Origin: Labrenzia sp. THAF82
Lineage (GTDB): Bacteria; Pseudomonadota; Alphaproteobacteria; Rhizobiales; Stappiaceae
DNA: 64,000 bases
Direction of reading: 5' to 3'
NCBI RefSeq assembly: GCF_009363435.1
Contig: NZ_CP045354.1
Coordinates: 5,360,501 to 5,424,500, forward strand
Under the pieces are notes generated by a model. That model did not search any database. It was not told the origin of the DNA and saw nothing but the letters and a program-made list of their open reading frames with translations. Below, in pieces: positions 1 to 8,887 of this stretch (its first letter is position 1; every line of letters starts with the position of its first letter). A program made the translations under genes and the position numbers.

Positions 1-843
1 TTTGCAATCGCCTGTGCCCTATTCGTTCTGTTTCCCTTGATCGAGAAGGCTGTGCGGGATCCGATGATCCCGGTGTCCATGATGCGCAATCACCAATTTG
101 TCCGCACACTTGCCTTGAACGGCCTGCCTGCCATCGTCCTTTTTCTTTGCCTGCTTTATCTGCCTCAATACATGCAAAAGGTTCTCGGCTGGTCAATCTT
201 CTGGAGCGCGATGGGCATGTTGCCCCTGGCTGTCGTCGTCGCGTCAATGAACCTTGCCGTCGGGAACTACTACAATTCCGTTGGACCCCGGAAACTGATG
301 TCGCTCGGCCACGCCTTCCTGATGGCAGGCTGCGTCGGAATGCTCTTCCTGCAAACCGCCTGGGGCTACCTGGCCCTGGTCCCAATCATGGTCCTGGTCG
401 GATTGGGGGGCGGACTGGTCTTCGGTCCAGCTGGAACGGCAGCCGTCAATGCGGTTGGGGCAAAGGGAGCTGGCCTGGCCGGCGGACTGTCCTTCATGTT
501 CCATTTGGGGTTGGGCGCTATCGGTATCGCATTTGCAACGTCGATGATGTTCCTCTCCGCAACCAGAGTGGTTGAAAATGCCCTGGCTGCCGCAACGATA
601 AAGCTTGGATCTCAGGACATACACACGCTGGCGGCAGGAACGCTGAAGGATCCAGCGGTCGCTGCGATCATCGATAAATTAAACAGTAAAGATGCAGTGA
701 CCGTCACTGCCGCTGTTCGCGACAGTTTTGCCGAAGGGCTGCACACAGCCTTCTGGTTCGGCCTCGTGGTCGCCGCGGTTGGTGTAGTCGTTTCACTCAG
801 CGTGGATGAAAAAAAGCTGAAGACCGAACCGGAGCAGACCTGA
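1..843 (+). CDS. MFS transporter, DHA2 (EmrB/QacA)-like, 5'-partial
   Basis: C-terminal part of a major facilitator exporter of the inner membrane. The frame is already open at base 1, so the N-terminal half lies outside the window; the TTG at 37 is internal and not a real start. About 280 residues are visible, with hydrophobic segments around LNGLPAIVLFLCLLYLP, a cytoplasmic loop containing GPRKLM, further membrane spans, then a soluble loop of roughly 60 residues before the last span and a charged tail. Such a loop before the final helix is seen in the 14-helix DHA2 drug exporters. The substrate cannot be read from the sequence. It converges on the ThDP enzyme gene, 32 bases away. Confidence 0.8.
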   Translation, partial: FAIACALFVLFPLIEKAVRDPMIPVSMMRNHQFVRTLALNGLPAIVLFLCLLYLPQYMQKVLGWSIFWSAMGMLPLAVVVASMNLAVGNYYNSVGPRKLMSLGHAFLMAGCVGMLFLQTAWGYLALVPIMVLVGLGGGLVFGPAGTAAVNAVGAKGAGLAGGLSFMFHLGLGAIGIAFATSMMFLSATRVVENALAAATIKLGSQDIHTLAAGTLKDPAVAAIIDKLNSKDAVTVTAAVRDSFAEGLHTAFWFGLVVAAVGVVVSLSVDEKKLKTEPEQT

Positions 844-849
844 CGCACT

Positions 850-872
850 GCGCGGCCTTTAAAGGCTTGCGC
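850..872. terminator. Possible hairpin between convergent genes
   Basis: GCGCGGCC and GGCTTGCGC can pair imperfectly around TTTAAA, in the short gap between the convergent MFS and ThDP-enzyme genes. There is no long T run on either side, so its role as a terminator is only suggested by position. Confidence 0.3.
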
Positions 873-875
873 TGA

Positions 876-2543
876 CTAGTGTTTGTCCAAGGCAGCTGTT
901 CGAATCTGGCTGAGGCTGGCTGCAGGAGTGATCGCTTCCGGATCCAGTTTGAGGTGCAAGATTGCCGGTTTGCCAGAGGCTCGTGCGCGCTCAAAGGCCG
1001 GACCGAATTCTGCCGTGGTTTTTACCGTCTCACCAAAAGCGCCGTAGCTTCTGGCCAAGACAGCAAAATCCGGATTGACCAGGTTTGTCGCCGAAGGGCG
1101 GCCAGGATAGGTGCGTTCCTGGTGCATGCGAATAGTGCCATACATGCCGTTATCGATGACGAGCACAATGATGTTGGCGCTCTCCTGACAGGCCGTGCCA
1201 AACTCCTGCATGGTCATCTGCAGACATCCGTCGCCCGCAAAACAGACCACTTCCCGCTCAGGATAGGCAAGCTTCGAGGCAACCGCCGCCGGAAGGCCGT
1301 ATCCCATGGAACCGGAAGTTGGAGCAGCCTGTGTTCCAAACCGACGAAAACGGTGGAAGCGGTGTAGCCAGGTTGCATAGTTGCCGGCACCGTTGGTGCA
1401 AATGGTGTCTTCAGCAAGATTTGCTTCCAACCAGTCCATGACCCCGGCCATCTGAAGTTCACCCGGCGTTTTCGGTCGTGCCCCTGACCAATCGAGATAG
1501 TCCTGATGCGCGGTTTCGCTCTGGCCGGAATTTCTCAACTCATTGGGAGGCTGCACTGCCTCCAGCGCCTTGGCAAAGGCGGTTGGGCTTGCGTGGATTG
1601 CAAGCGAAGGAACGTAAACTCGCCCTAGCTCTTCGGCATCGGGATGTATGTGGACCAGCTGTTGCGCCGGAGACGGGATATCAAGCAACGAATAGGATTG
1701 GCTCGGCATTTCGGAAAGCCGGCCGCCGACAAGCAGTATGAGATCGGAGCCCTTGATGCGCGCCAACAGTTTCGGATTGATACCGATCCCGACGTCCCCC
1801 GCGTAATTGTCGTGAAGATTGTCGAACAACATCTGTCGGCGGAAGGAACAGGCGACCGGAAGAGCAAAGCGCTCTGCAAAGCGCGTAAAGGCAGCGACGG
1901 CGTCTTCTGACCAGCGACTGCCGCCAAGAATGGCAATCGGCCGCTCGGCTGCCCAAAGACGTTTTTGAAGATCTGCCATCTGCGTGAGACCCGGGTATGT
2001 TTCGGTCTGGGTCCAGGCCGCTGGCTGAGTGACGTCGGCGGTTTCCACCAGCATGTCTTCAGGAAGCGCAAGCACCACTGGCCCCGGACGGCCCGATGTC
2101 GCAACGTGATAGGCACGCGAGATGAATTCTGGCACCCGGTCAGCATGGTCAATCTCGGCAACCCATTTGGCAATACCGCCAAACATCTGCCTGTAGTCGA
2201 CCTCCTGGAAAGCTTCGCGCTCACGCATACCGCGTTCGATCTGACCGATGAACAGAATCATCGGCGTGGAATCCTGCGCGGCAATGTGTACACCCGCTGA
2301 GGCATTCGTCGCGCCCGGTCCCCGGGTCACCATGCATATTCCGGGCTTGCCCGTCAGCTTCGCATGCGCGTCTGCCATCATGGCCGCACCGCCCTCCTGG
2401 CGGCAAACGGTGACCGGTATCGATGCGTCGAACAGAGCATCGAGAACCGCCAGATAGCTCTCACCGGGGACGCAGAACACCCGGTCGGCCCCGTGTCGCT
2501 CCAACGCGCCGACCAAAAGTTCTCCACCGGTCATCTGGCTCAT
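876..2543 (-). CDS. Acetolactate synthase-like ThDP-dependent enzyme
   Basis: Large-subunit-type thiamine diphosphate enzyme of the acetolactate synthase/benzoylformate decarboxylase superfamily, 555 residues, the usual full length. The N-terminal pyrimidine-binding domain has GADRVFCVPGESYLAVLDAL with the catalytic Glu in the region of the RQEGGAAMMAD stretch. A central Rossmann-like domain follows, then the C-terminal diphosphate-binding domain with the GDG...DN motif (CFAGDGCLQMTMQEF then IDNGMYG). I start at the ATG at 2543, which has GGGAG nine bases upstream; a longer frame from a TTG at 2564 lacks a ribosome site. No small regulatory subunit gene adjoins it, so it is probably a stand-alone catabolic enzyme rather than biosynthetic IlvB. 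The substrate is unknown. Confidence 0.85.
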   Translation of the reverse strand: MSQMTGGELLVGALERHGADRVFCVPGESYLAVLDALFDASIPVTVCRQEGGAAMMADAHAKLTGKPGICMVTRGPGATNASAGVHIAAQDSTPMILFIGQIERGMREREAFQEVDYRQMFGGIAKWVAEIDHADRVPEFISRAYHVATSGRPGPVVLALPEDMLVETADVTQPAAWTQTETYPGLTQMADLQKRLWAAERPIAILGGSRWSEDAVAAFTRFAERFALPVACSFRRQMLFDNLHDNYAGDVGIGINPKLLARIKGSDLILLVGGRLSEMPSQSYSLLDIPSPAQQLVHIHPDAEELGRVYVPSLAIHASPTAFAKALEAVQPPNELRNSGQSETAHQDYLDWSGARPKTPGELQMAGVMDWLEANLAEDTICTNGAGNYATWLHRFHRFRRFGTQAAPTSGSMGYGLPAAVASKLAYPEREVVCFAGDGCLQMTMQEFGTACQESANIIVLVIDNGMYGTIRMHQERTYPGRPSATNLVNPDFAVLARSYGAFGETVKTTAEFGPAFERARASGKPAILHLKLDPEAITPAASLSQIRTAALDKH

Positions 2544-2712
2544 GTCTTTCGGCTCCCAGTTCAAAGCAATCTCTGTTCATTCTATAGCGTAACAAAGATC
2601 GAGCCGTTAGACGCTGAAATCAGATTAATTGGCAATGAGATCATTCCTGATTGGATTGACCTTTTCGTGAAGCTCCCCTTATTGCCGCCATGCAGGCTCT
2701 CCGCCGCGCACC

Positions 2713-2738
2713 AAAAAAAGCGCCGGCAAACCGGCGCT
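2713..2738 (-). terminator. Intrinsic terminator after the 2765-3145 gene
   Basis: On the minus strand AGCGCCGG, loop TTTG, CCGGCGCT, followed by an uninterrupted run of six or more T. It lies just beyond the stop codon at 2765, so it ends that transcript before the ThDP-enzyme promoter. Confidence 0.85.
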
Positions 2739-2764
2739 TCTGTCCAACGAATATGTCGCAGATC

Positions 2765-3145
2765 TCAGATCGAGAGAACCGTTACCACCTGGAACGTGTG
2801 AAGCTCACCGTCTTCGTCCTTGATGGAGACATATTCGCCAGGATTGAATGCATGAGCCCCGAAACGGTAGCCCGCCTCATCATCGTCGTCTCCATCAATG
2901 TCATAATGAAAAGCCCATGATCCGCCAGGCCGGTGAATCAGGTGTCCGATATCCTCTTGTTCGTCGCCCCAGAATCGACGCACACGGCAATGATCGCGCT
3001 CTTTCTTCCACAAGGCAGCGTCGATATGTCCAGTATCATCCAAAGGTGCAGTGAACTCGTAGCCATGGCGTGCGGAACCTTGCGGAAACTCTTTGGTCCT
3101 GGCCAGGTTAAGCCTGATCTTCTTCAAAGCAGGATATTCGCTCAT
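2765..3145 (-). CDS. Conserved hypothetical protein, acidic, cytoplasmic
   Basis: 126-residue soluble protein I do not recognise. It has no signal peptide or membrane span. Visible features are a basic start (ALKKIRLNLART), a stretch rich in His, Arg and Trp (DHCRVRRFWGDEQ), a very acidic turn (DIDGDDDDEAGYRFG) and a C-terminal part that reads like a small beta domain (GEYVSIKDEDGELHTFQVVTV). The start at 3145 is chosen because GGAGG sits five bases before that ATG; upstream in-frame starts have no such site. It is monocistronic, diverging from the phosphotransferase fusion gene and ended by its own terminator. Confidence 0.7.
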   Translation of the reverse strand: MSEYPALKKIRLNLARTKEFPQGSARHGYEFTAPLDDTGHIDAALWKKERDHCRVRRFWGDEQEDIGHLIHRPGGSWAFHYDIDGDDDDEAGYRFGAHAFNPGEYVSIKDEDGELHTFQVVTVLSI

Positions 3146-3273
3146 GAGAGCCTCCATTACTGACAATCCAGATTATTTGTGACACATCGCTGTCACCTCA
3201 CATTGAGAAGGATCAAACGCAGCAGTACAGACCTGGGGCAAGGTCTATCGGCAGGCGAGATAAAGGAGACGAC

Positions 3274-4824
3274 ATGGTCCATTCGCAAACCCAGGACAAA
3301 GTCTTTGAGTTTCTCATGGGTTTGAAGTCTGACGATCCGGAGCGTCCGGATGTGAAGCGGATCGATACTCATGCTAACGTCATTTTTCTTGTCGGCAGCA
3401 AAGCCTACAAGGTGAAGCGCGACGTCAAATTTCCGTTCCTGGACTATTCGACACTGGCCCTCAGAGAAGAGGCCTGCAAAGCTGAAATCACTTTCAACAA
3501 ACCAAATGCTCCACAAGTCTATTTGCAGGCGCTTGCCATCACGGAATGCGCTGATGGCACACTTTCGTTCGGCGGCGATGGTCCTCCCATCGACTGGGCG
3601 GTTCAGATGAACCGTTTTGAACGCCGGAACGAGCTGGACGTGCAAGCGGACAAGGCACCGTTCGGCGACGCGTTGTGCGAAGACCTTGCCGATATGATGC
3701 TTGCTGCACATAACGAAGCCCCGGTTCGTGACGGTGACGGCTTTTTTGAGGAACTTGCCAGCTATGTCGAACAGAATGATGCTGCCTTCCATGAGCATCC
3801 TGATCTGTTTCCTGCAGAGGATGTTCGTCATCTGACGGAGACCTCTCGAACGGTCCTCTCCTCGCTGCGGGACCTGATCCTTCACCGCGGTGACCAGGGC
3901 CTCATCCGCCGGTGTCACGGCGATGCGCACTTGCGCAATATCGTCCTGATCGATCAGAAGCCGGTGCTGTTCGATGCGGTGGAGTTCTCCGACGCCATCG
4001 CAACCGGCGACATTCTTTACGACCTTGCATTTCTCCTGATGGACCTCTGGGAGCGCGGGCAACCCATTGCAGCCAATCGCGTCTTCAACAGATATCTCGA
4101 CAAGAGCCGATTGGACGATCATCCCGAAGGTCTCGCCGCCTTGCCCTTCTTCATGATGATGCGCGCGGCCATTCGTTCGAAAATCGCAGCCAGTGCCGCA
4201 CTTGCGCAGTCGGATACAAACCTGCGGAAAGGCCAGCAGGAACAAGCCAGGAAATATTTCCGTTATTCGCTGGAGTTTCTGTCACCGGCCATGATCCGCC
4301 TTGTGGCTGTGGGTGGCCTCTCGGGCACTGGCAAAACCACTTTGGCTTATGCTCTTGCGCCAGCCATTGGCCGCGCGCCTGGGGCACGCGTCCTTAGGAC
4401 AGACGTCATGCGAAAGAAAATCCTGAACATTCCAGAAACCGAGAAAGCCCCGCCGGAGGCCTACACACGAGACGCCTCTAACAAGGTCTATCACGTTTTG
4501 GACGACACTATTCAGTGTGTGCTGGCCGCCGGTCATTCGGCCATATTTGACGCGGTCTTTGCCTCCGAAAGCGAGCGCCGACGTATTGAAGACGTTGCTG
4601 ATCGCGTGGAGGCGAAATTTCAGGGCCTTTGGTTGACTGCACCGGAAGCGACTTTGAAAGAACGTGTCACCAGGCGACTGGATGATGCATCCGATGCGAC
4701 GACAGATGTGATCGAGAGCCAGCTGGGATATGAACTGGGCCAATTGGATTGGAAGAAAGTGGATGCCGGAGGCAGCCTTAAGGAGACTGCGGAGCGCGCT
4801 GAGGCAATTCTCAGGACAACCTAG
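3274..4824 (+). CDS. Phosphotransferase-fold / P-loop kinase fusion protein
   Basis: 516-residue two-domain protein commonly annotated as bifunctional aminoglycoside phosphotransferase/ATP-binding protein. The N-terminal half (about residues 1-320) is APH-like, with the HGDAHLRNI catalytic loop near residue 214 and a following VLFDAVEFSD metal-binding segment. The C-terminal part starts near residue 340 with a Walker A loop, GGLSGTGKTT, typical of small-molecule kinases of the zeta-toxin/gluconate kinase type. No substrate is known for this family as far as I can tell, and aminoglycoside resistance should not be assumed. Its TAG stop overlaps the TAG stop of the opposing AzlD gene in the palindrome CTAG. 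Confidence 0.8.
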   Translation: MVHSQTQDKVFEFLMGLKSDDPERPDVKRIDTHANVIFLVGSKAYKVKRDVKFPFLDYSTLALREEACKAEITFNKPNAPQVYLQALAITECADGTLSFGGDGPPIDWAVQMNRFERRNELDVQADKAPFGDALCEDLADMMLAAHNEAPVRDGDGFFEELASYVEQNDAAFHEHPDLFPAEDVRHLTETSRTVLSSLRDLILHRGDQGLIRRCHGDAHLRNIVLIDQKPVLFDAVEFSDAIATGDILYDLAFLLMDLWERGQPIAANRVFNRYLDKSRLDDHPEGLAALPFFMMMRAAIRSKIAASAALAQSDTNLRKGQQEQARKYFRYSLEFLSPAMIRLVAVGGLSGTGKTTLAYALAPAIGRAPGARVLRTDVMRKKILNIPETEKAPPEAYTRDASNKVYHVLDDTIQCVLAAGHSAIFDAVFASESERRRIEDVADRVEAKFQGLWLTAPEATLKERVTRRLDDASDATTDVIESQLGYELGQLDWKKVDAGGSLKETAERAEAILRTT

Positions 4825-5156
4825 ACGCCAACAGCTCTCAGACCAGCTGCGACCAAAGCTGCGCAGAAAACAGCTGCATATTCCTTTTTGAGCTTCACTT
4901 GTGCGGCGATGGCCACAACAAGACAGAGGCCGACGGCGATCCCGCCCTTCAGCACGATCGGAAGGATCGTCGACACGATAATTGCGCCTGGAAGCGCTTC
5001 CAGACCACGCCGAACTCGCGGTGTGATCGACAAACGGCCCATAAGCCAATACCCGCCGGCGCGAAGGGAATAGGTGACTGCCACCATCCCGATCACGGCA
5101 AAAGCGAACATCCAGTCCGATGGCAGAATGCCACTAGCTGCGATTGCCTCACTCAT
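4821..5156 (-). CDS. azlD: AzlD-type branched-chain amino acid exporter subunit
   Basis: Small membrane protein of 111 residues, the usual size of the AzlD family, with about four hydrophobic helices and the family-typical segment GLEALPGAIIVSTILPI. It forms an exporter for branched-chain amino acids (and some analogues) with the large AzlC subunit encoded immediately upstream. The start at 5156 (ATGAGTGAG) overlaps the last eight bases of azlC, indicating translational coupling. A longer frame back to 5225 would run through the end of azlC and is unlikely. Confidence 0.85.
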   Translation of the reverse strand: MSEAIAASGILPSDWMFAFAVIGMVAVTYSLRAGGYWLMGRLSITPRVRRGLEALPGAIIVSTILPIVLKGGIAVGLCLVVAIAAQVKLKKEYAAVFCAALVAAGLRAVGV

Positions 5157-5850
5157 CCAGGTAAGCTCCCGCAATAGCGCCTGCGACCGCCCCGGTGAAG
5201 ATGCTCCAGTAACCGCCAACAGCAATCCATGTCAGCCAGGCGACACCGCCTGCAATGAGCCAGCTGACCGTCTGGCGCTTTCCCTTCCAGAGCGGCACAA
5301 GCAACGCGGCAAAGAAGGCGGGCAGGATGACGTCGAGACCGAATGCCTTGGGGTCCGTGATCAGGCTTCCGGCGAAATAGCCTGGAATTACCGAGAGAGA
5401 CCAGACAGCCCAGACAGTCAGGCCGCTCCCGAGATAAACACCCCAGTCGCGCGTTCCCTTCTCATATTCGGAAATGGCCAGCAGCCAGTTCAGATCCGTC
5501 AGGAAGAACAGAGCGGGGTAAGTCTGATAACCCGGCACCTGCCCGAGCCAGGGCCTGAGGCTTGCCCCGATCAACAGCATGCGCATGTTGACGGCCCCGG
5601 TAACGCCGACCATTGCAATCAGCAATCCCCAGGTCAGCGGCTCGTTGTAGACCTCCATTGCAACGAACTGGCTGGCACCCGCAAAGACGAGCGAATTGAT
5701 CATCAGTGTTTCCAGGAAGGTCAGTCCCTTTTGGGCCGCGACCGTGCCGAAAACGGCGCTCAATGCGATAATGCCGGGGAACACCGGAATGCAGAGCAAA
5801 GCGCCCTGAATGCAGCCTTTGAGACTGAGGGTTACATTTTTTTCCAGCAT
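5149..5850 (-). CDS. azlC: AzlC-type branched-chain amino acid exporter subunit
   Basis: 233-residue inner-membrane protein of the AzlC/YgaZ family. The family pattern is clear: FPGIIALSAVFGTVAAQKG near the N-terminus, then LINSLVFAGASQFVAME, in which the AGASQF motif is characteristic, then NMRMLLIGASLRPWL. About seven to eight membrane spans. It is the large pore-forming subunit; AzlD is co-translated behind it. A third permease gene of the TSUP family sits upstream on the same strand, 119 bases away, and may or may not share the transcript. Confidence 0.9.
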   Translation of the reverse strand: MLEKNVTLSLKGCIQGALLCIPVFPGIIALSAVFGTVAAQKGLTFLETLMINSLVFAGASQFVAMEVYNEPLTWGLLIAMVGVTGAVNMRMLLIGASLRPWLGQVPGYQTYPALFFLTDLNWLLAISEYEKGTRDWGVYLGSGLTVWAVWSLSVIPGYFAGSLITDPKAFGLDVILPAFFAALLVPLWKGKRQTVSWLIAGGVAWLTWIAVGGYWSIFTGAVAGAIAGAYLDE

Positions 5851-5969
5851 TGCTGTCCAAGAACTGAGAGGCGGACCGTGCCGCCCGAGGATGGGAGACT
5901 ATTGCCCATAATCGAACTGAGGACCAATGAATCCTTTTGATCCAACCATCACGAAATCTGCTCGCCGAT

Positions 5970-6818
5970 TTAAACCAGAACTCCATAGATCATCCGAAGT
6001 CCGGTGAACCCTAGAAAGAGCGCAAATACCAGCTTCAGCTTGGAGGGATCGATCGCATGGGCGATTTTCGCACCAAGCGGGGCGGCAAGTGTGGATGCCG
6101 GAATGATCAACAGGAAGCCCACCAGGTTGACATAGCCAAGGGAGAACGGAGGACGTCCCTCAACACCCCATCCAAACCAGATCGATAGCAATGTTCCAGG
6201 CACGGCGATGATCAGGCCAATTGCAGCTGCCGTTCCTACGGCTTTTCGGATCGGATAATTGAACAGCGTCAGGGTCGGCACTCCAAGCGTGCCGCCGCCA
6301 ATGCCCATCATGACCGATATTCCACCGATCAGGAAACCGAGCACCTCCTTGAGGGGCGAACCGGGGAGTTTGTCGGCCAGATGGGAACCGTCCTTTCGAA
6401 ACATCATGTTGGCTGATACCGCCAGGGCGACGATGCCAAAGACGAGTGTCAGCGCTCCACCGGAAATGTTGCCCGCAAGCGAGGCTCCGGCGAACACACC
6501 GATTGCAATGGCCCACCACCACCGTTTCAGGAGGTCCATGTCGACACTGCCACGCTTGAAATGCGCGCGCGCCGAGGATGTGCCGGTTGCCAGGATGGTT
6601 GCCAAAGACGTACCGACTGCAACATGCATCAGCACGGAAGGATCGATTTCGAGGGCCGTGAACATGTAATAAAGAACAGGAACAATCACGATCCCGCCGC
6701 CAACCCCAAGGAGCCCGGCAATGATGCCGGCAACCACGCCTGTGGCCAGGAGTGCAAGAGCCAACAGGCCAAGTGACAATAGGCTGAGATCTTCCAAACC
6801 GGCGTCCTTGTTGTTCAT
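5970..6818 (-). CDS. TSUP family permease (TauE/SafE, sulfite exporter-like)
   Basis: 282-residue membrane protein of the TauE/SafE (TSUP) family, whose members move sulfur-containing organic anions or sulfite. Two related halves are visible: LLATGVVAGIIAGLLGVGGGIVIVPVL at the N-terminus and FLIGGISVMMGIGGGTLGVPTL in the middle, each with the family's G-hGGG motif. Start chosen at ATG 6818, just before the first hydrophobic helix; the frame stays open to 7280 but the extra residues are basic, low in hydrophobic content and overlap the opposing DUF3291 gene. No strong ribosome site precedes 6818, so the exact start is uncertain. Confidence 0.82.
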   Translation of the reverse strand: MNNKDAGLEDLSLLSLGLLALALLATGVVAGIIAGLLGVGGGIVIVPVLYYMFTALEIDPSVLMHVAVGTSLATILATGTSSARAHFKRGSVDMDLLKRWWWAIAIGVFAGASLAGNISGGALTLVFGIVALAVSANMMFRKDGSHLADKLPGSPLKEVLGFLIGGISVMMGIGGGTLGVPTLTLFNYPIRKAVGTAAAIGLIIAVPGTLLSIWFGWGVEGRPPFSLGYVNLVGFLLIIPASTLAAPLGAKIAHAIDPSKLKLVFALFLGFTGLRMIYGVLV

Positions 6819-6989
6819 GTCGCGGGTGCCTGGGTTCCCGCACCGGGCGTGACATGTGCGATTAGACCAGGCTGAGTGATTTTTCCAGCCAAATAACCTT
6901 TCAATCCGGCTTATGAGCAACGCTCGGCCTTGAAGTCGAACACGAATGCGGACAGTGTTCGAAGGGAATTGACCGGACGAGGAGGAGAC

Positions 6990-7556
6990 ATGTTCGGCCA
7001 CTGGCTCGCGCTCTATACATTCGCCCAGTTTCGCACGCGGGCGGACGACCCTTCCAATGATGCCTTTTTTGCCAACGAACCAGCTGTCTGGGCTGCAATG
7101 GAACGCGCGGAGGGTTTCATTGCCCGCTCGGGATACGAAGACGAACCGGGGACGCAGAGTTGGGGTGAACATGTTTTTCCCAAATTCTGGGTCGACAACG
7201 GAGATGGTTGGGCTCCATCCACCATCTCCCTTTGGCAGGATCTGGAAAGTGCGCTTGCTGCTGTCTATCGCGGCCCCCATGCGGAAATCCTTCGCCTAGG
7301 CCATTTGTTCGTGAAGGACGCCGAAGACTATCCGGCTTATGCCTTATGGTGGGTGCCGGAAAACCATCAGCCGGATTGGACCGAAGCGGTCGAACACCAT
7401 GAGTTGCTGGGTGACAATGGGCCATGTCCGTCAGCTTTTACGTTCAAGGTGGCCTTCGACCCGAGAGGCCACGAACTTATCGTGGATGGCACCCGCTCAA
7501 AGGAAATTGCCGAGCGCAATAGATTGCGTGCCGATCTACCCAAAGCAGTTCAATAG
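6990..7556 (+). CDS. DUF3291 domain-containing protein
   Basis: 188-residue soluble protein. It matches my memory of the DUF3291 family: an N-terminal beta strand (HWLALYTFAQFR), a middle segment SLWQDLESALAAVYRGPHAEILR, then a tryptophan-rich ALWWVPENHQPDWTEAVEHHELL and a final PSAFTFKVAFDP. The fold is probably a ferredoxin-like dimeric alpha/beta barrel related to monooxygenases, but no activity is established. Start at 6990 because GGAGGAG lies three to nine bases before the ATG. Confidence 0.75.
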   Translation: MFGHWLALYTFAQFRTRADDPSNDAFFANEPAVWAAMERAEGFIARSGYEDEPGTQSWGEHVFPKFWVDNGDGWAPSTISLWQDLESALAAVYRGPHAEILRLGHLFVKDAEDYPAYALWWVPENHQPDWTEAVEHHELLGDNGPCPSAFTFKVAFDPRGHELIVDGTRSKEIAERNRLRADLPKAVQ

Positions 7557-7687
7557 GTATTGTTCATAAATTGATGACTAATTGTCAATTTTTGGCATGA
7601 TTGTAAAATAGTACATAACAACGATCTTTAGCCCAACGACGCACCGGCAAAGCAACCCGGTGCCAGGAACTGGGAAAGGATCGAGAG

Positions 7688-8392
7688 ATGAACCAACTAC
7701 TTCGACCATCCGCCAAACGCGGAAATGCCGATTTCGGCTGGCTGAAAAGCAAGCACACATTCTCCTTTGGCTCCTACTACGACCCGAAACACATTGGTTT
7801 TGGCTCGTTGCGGGTGATCAACGAAGACAAGGTTGCTCCGAGTGCAGGCTTTCCGGCACACCCGCACGAGAATATGGAGATAATTTCCTACGTCGTATCC
7901 GGCGCTTTGGAGCACAAGGATTCGCTTGGAACCGGCTCGGTCATACGGCAGGGAGACCTTCAGCGTATGAGCGCCGGGACCGGAGTGCGCCACAGTGAAT
8001 ACAACCACTCTGACAAGGAACCGGTCCATTTCCTTCAGATCTGGATTGTTCCCGAGAAAGACGGCCTGACGCCCGGCTATGAGCAGAAGACCTTCCCCGA
8101 TGCCGAAAGGCGGGACAATCTTCGGCTGATTGGGTCCCGGAACGGCCGCTCGGGCTCGGTGGTGATCCACCAGGATGTAGACCTTTATGCCTCGCTGCTG
8201 ACAGCAGACAAGAGCGTTGCATTTGACATCCGGCCGGGACGAAAGGTCTGGCTGCAGGTCATCAAGGGTGCGCTTAGCGTTGGTGGGCAGAAACTTTCGG
8301 CCGGCGACGGGCTCGGTCTGCTGGAAGCAGGTGAAGTGTCGCTCGCCGCCTCGCAAAACACCGAGTTCTTGCTGTTCGATCTGTCAACCTAA
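7688..8392 (+). CDS. Pirin family protein (bicupin, quercetinase-like)
   Basis: 234-residue bicupin of the pirin family, close to E. coli YhhW. The metal-binding cupin motif is intact in the N-terminal domain: FPAHPHENMEIISYVVSGALEHKDS, with His, His and Glu ligands, and later GTGVRHSEYN providing the fourth His. The C-terminal cupin (residues about 140-234) is divergent, as usual for pirins. Family members bind Fe or Ni and some cleave quercetin in vitro; others modulate regulators or enzymes. Ribosome site GAAAGGATCGAGAG precedes the ATG. Confidence 0.88.
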   Translation: MNQLLRPSAKRGNADFGWLKSKHTFSFGSYYDPKHIGFGSLRVINEDKVAPSAGFPAHPHENMEIISYVVSGALEHKDSLGTGSVIRQGDLQRMSAGTGVRHSEYNHSDKEPVHFLQIWIVPEKDGLTPGYEQKTFPDAERRDNLRLIGSRNGRSGSVVIHQDVDLYASLLTADKSVAFDIRPGRKVWLQVIKGALSVGGQKLSAGDGLGLLEAGEVSLAASQNTEFLLFDLST

Positions 8393-8536
8393 CCCTGGAG
8401 GGCGCGGCCGCCGAGCCGCGTCACTCCTTTCCCATCGCTCTGAAAAAGCAGGACCTGGCTGACACCTGCTCAAACTGGTCCGCTGTTTTCCGTTTGTCGT
8501 AGCACTTCTAAAGCTTGCCAAATCCAGGATTGCCAG

Positions 8537-8842
8537 ATGTCAGAGACACAATCACCTATCATCACGCTGTCGACAGACGGCACCAAGGGGCGATATGCGG
8601 CAAAGGTCGATAGCATTGATGAGCCCGCCGAACTTACATTTTCGATTGTCAATGAGAGCCTCATTATCGCCGATCACACGGCCGTCCCAGACACTATGAG
8701 AGGCTTTGGTGTTGGAATGGCACTTGTCGAGCGTTTGATCGAGGATGCGCGCAGGAAGCAGGTGAAGATCATACCGCTCTGCCCTTATGTGAAGGCGCAA
8801 TCGCAAAAACACCCCGAATGGTCTGATGTCATTCATGGCTAA
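8537..8842 (+). CDS. Small GNAT-fold N-acetyltransferase (YjdJ/NATD1-like)
   Basis: 101-residue protein of the compact acetyltransferase family (PF14542 type). The signature order is present: a beta hairpin ending AELTFSIVNESLIIADHTAVPDTMRGFGVG, where the last residues form the acetyl-CoA pyrophosphate loop, then ALVERLIEDARRKQVKIIPLCPYVKAQ, with the family hallmark PLCPYV. The acceptor substrate is unknown. It follows the pirin gene by 144 bases on the same strand. Confidence 0.85.
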   Translation: MSETQSPIITLSTDGTKGRYAAKVDSIDEPAELTFSIVNESLIIADHTAVPDTMRGFGVGMALVERLIEDARRKQVKIIPLCPYVKAQSQKHPEWSDVIHG

Positions 8843-8887
8843 AGACATATTCGACTGAAGTTCCTTTCAGCGAACTCCAATCCAATG

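Noticed and set aside
3193..4245. 350-residue open frame on the minus strand
   Set aside because: Antisense shadow of the phosphotransferase fusion gene.
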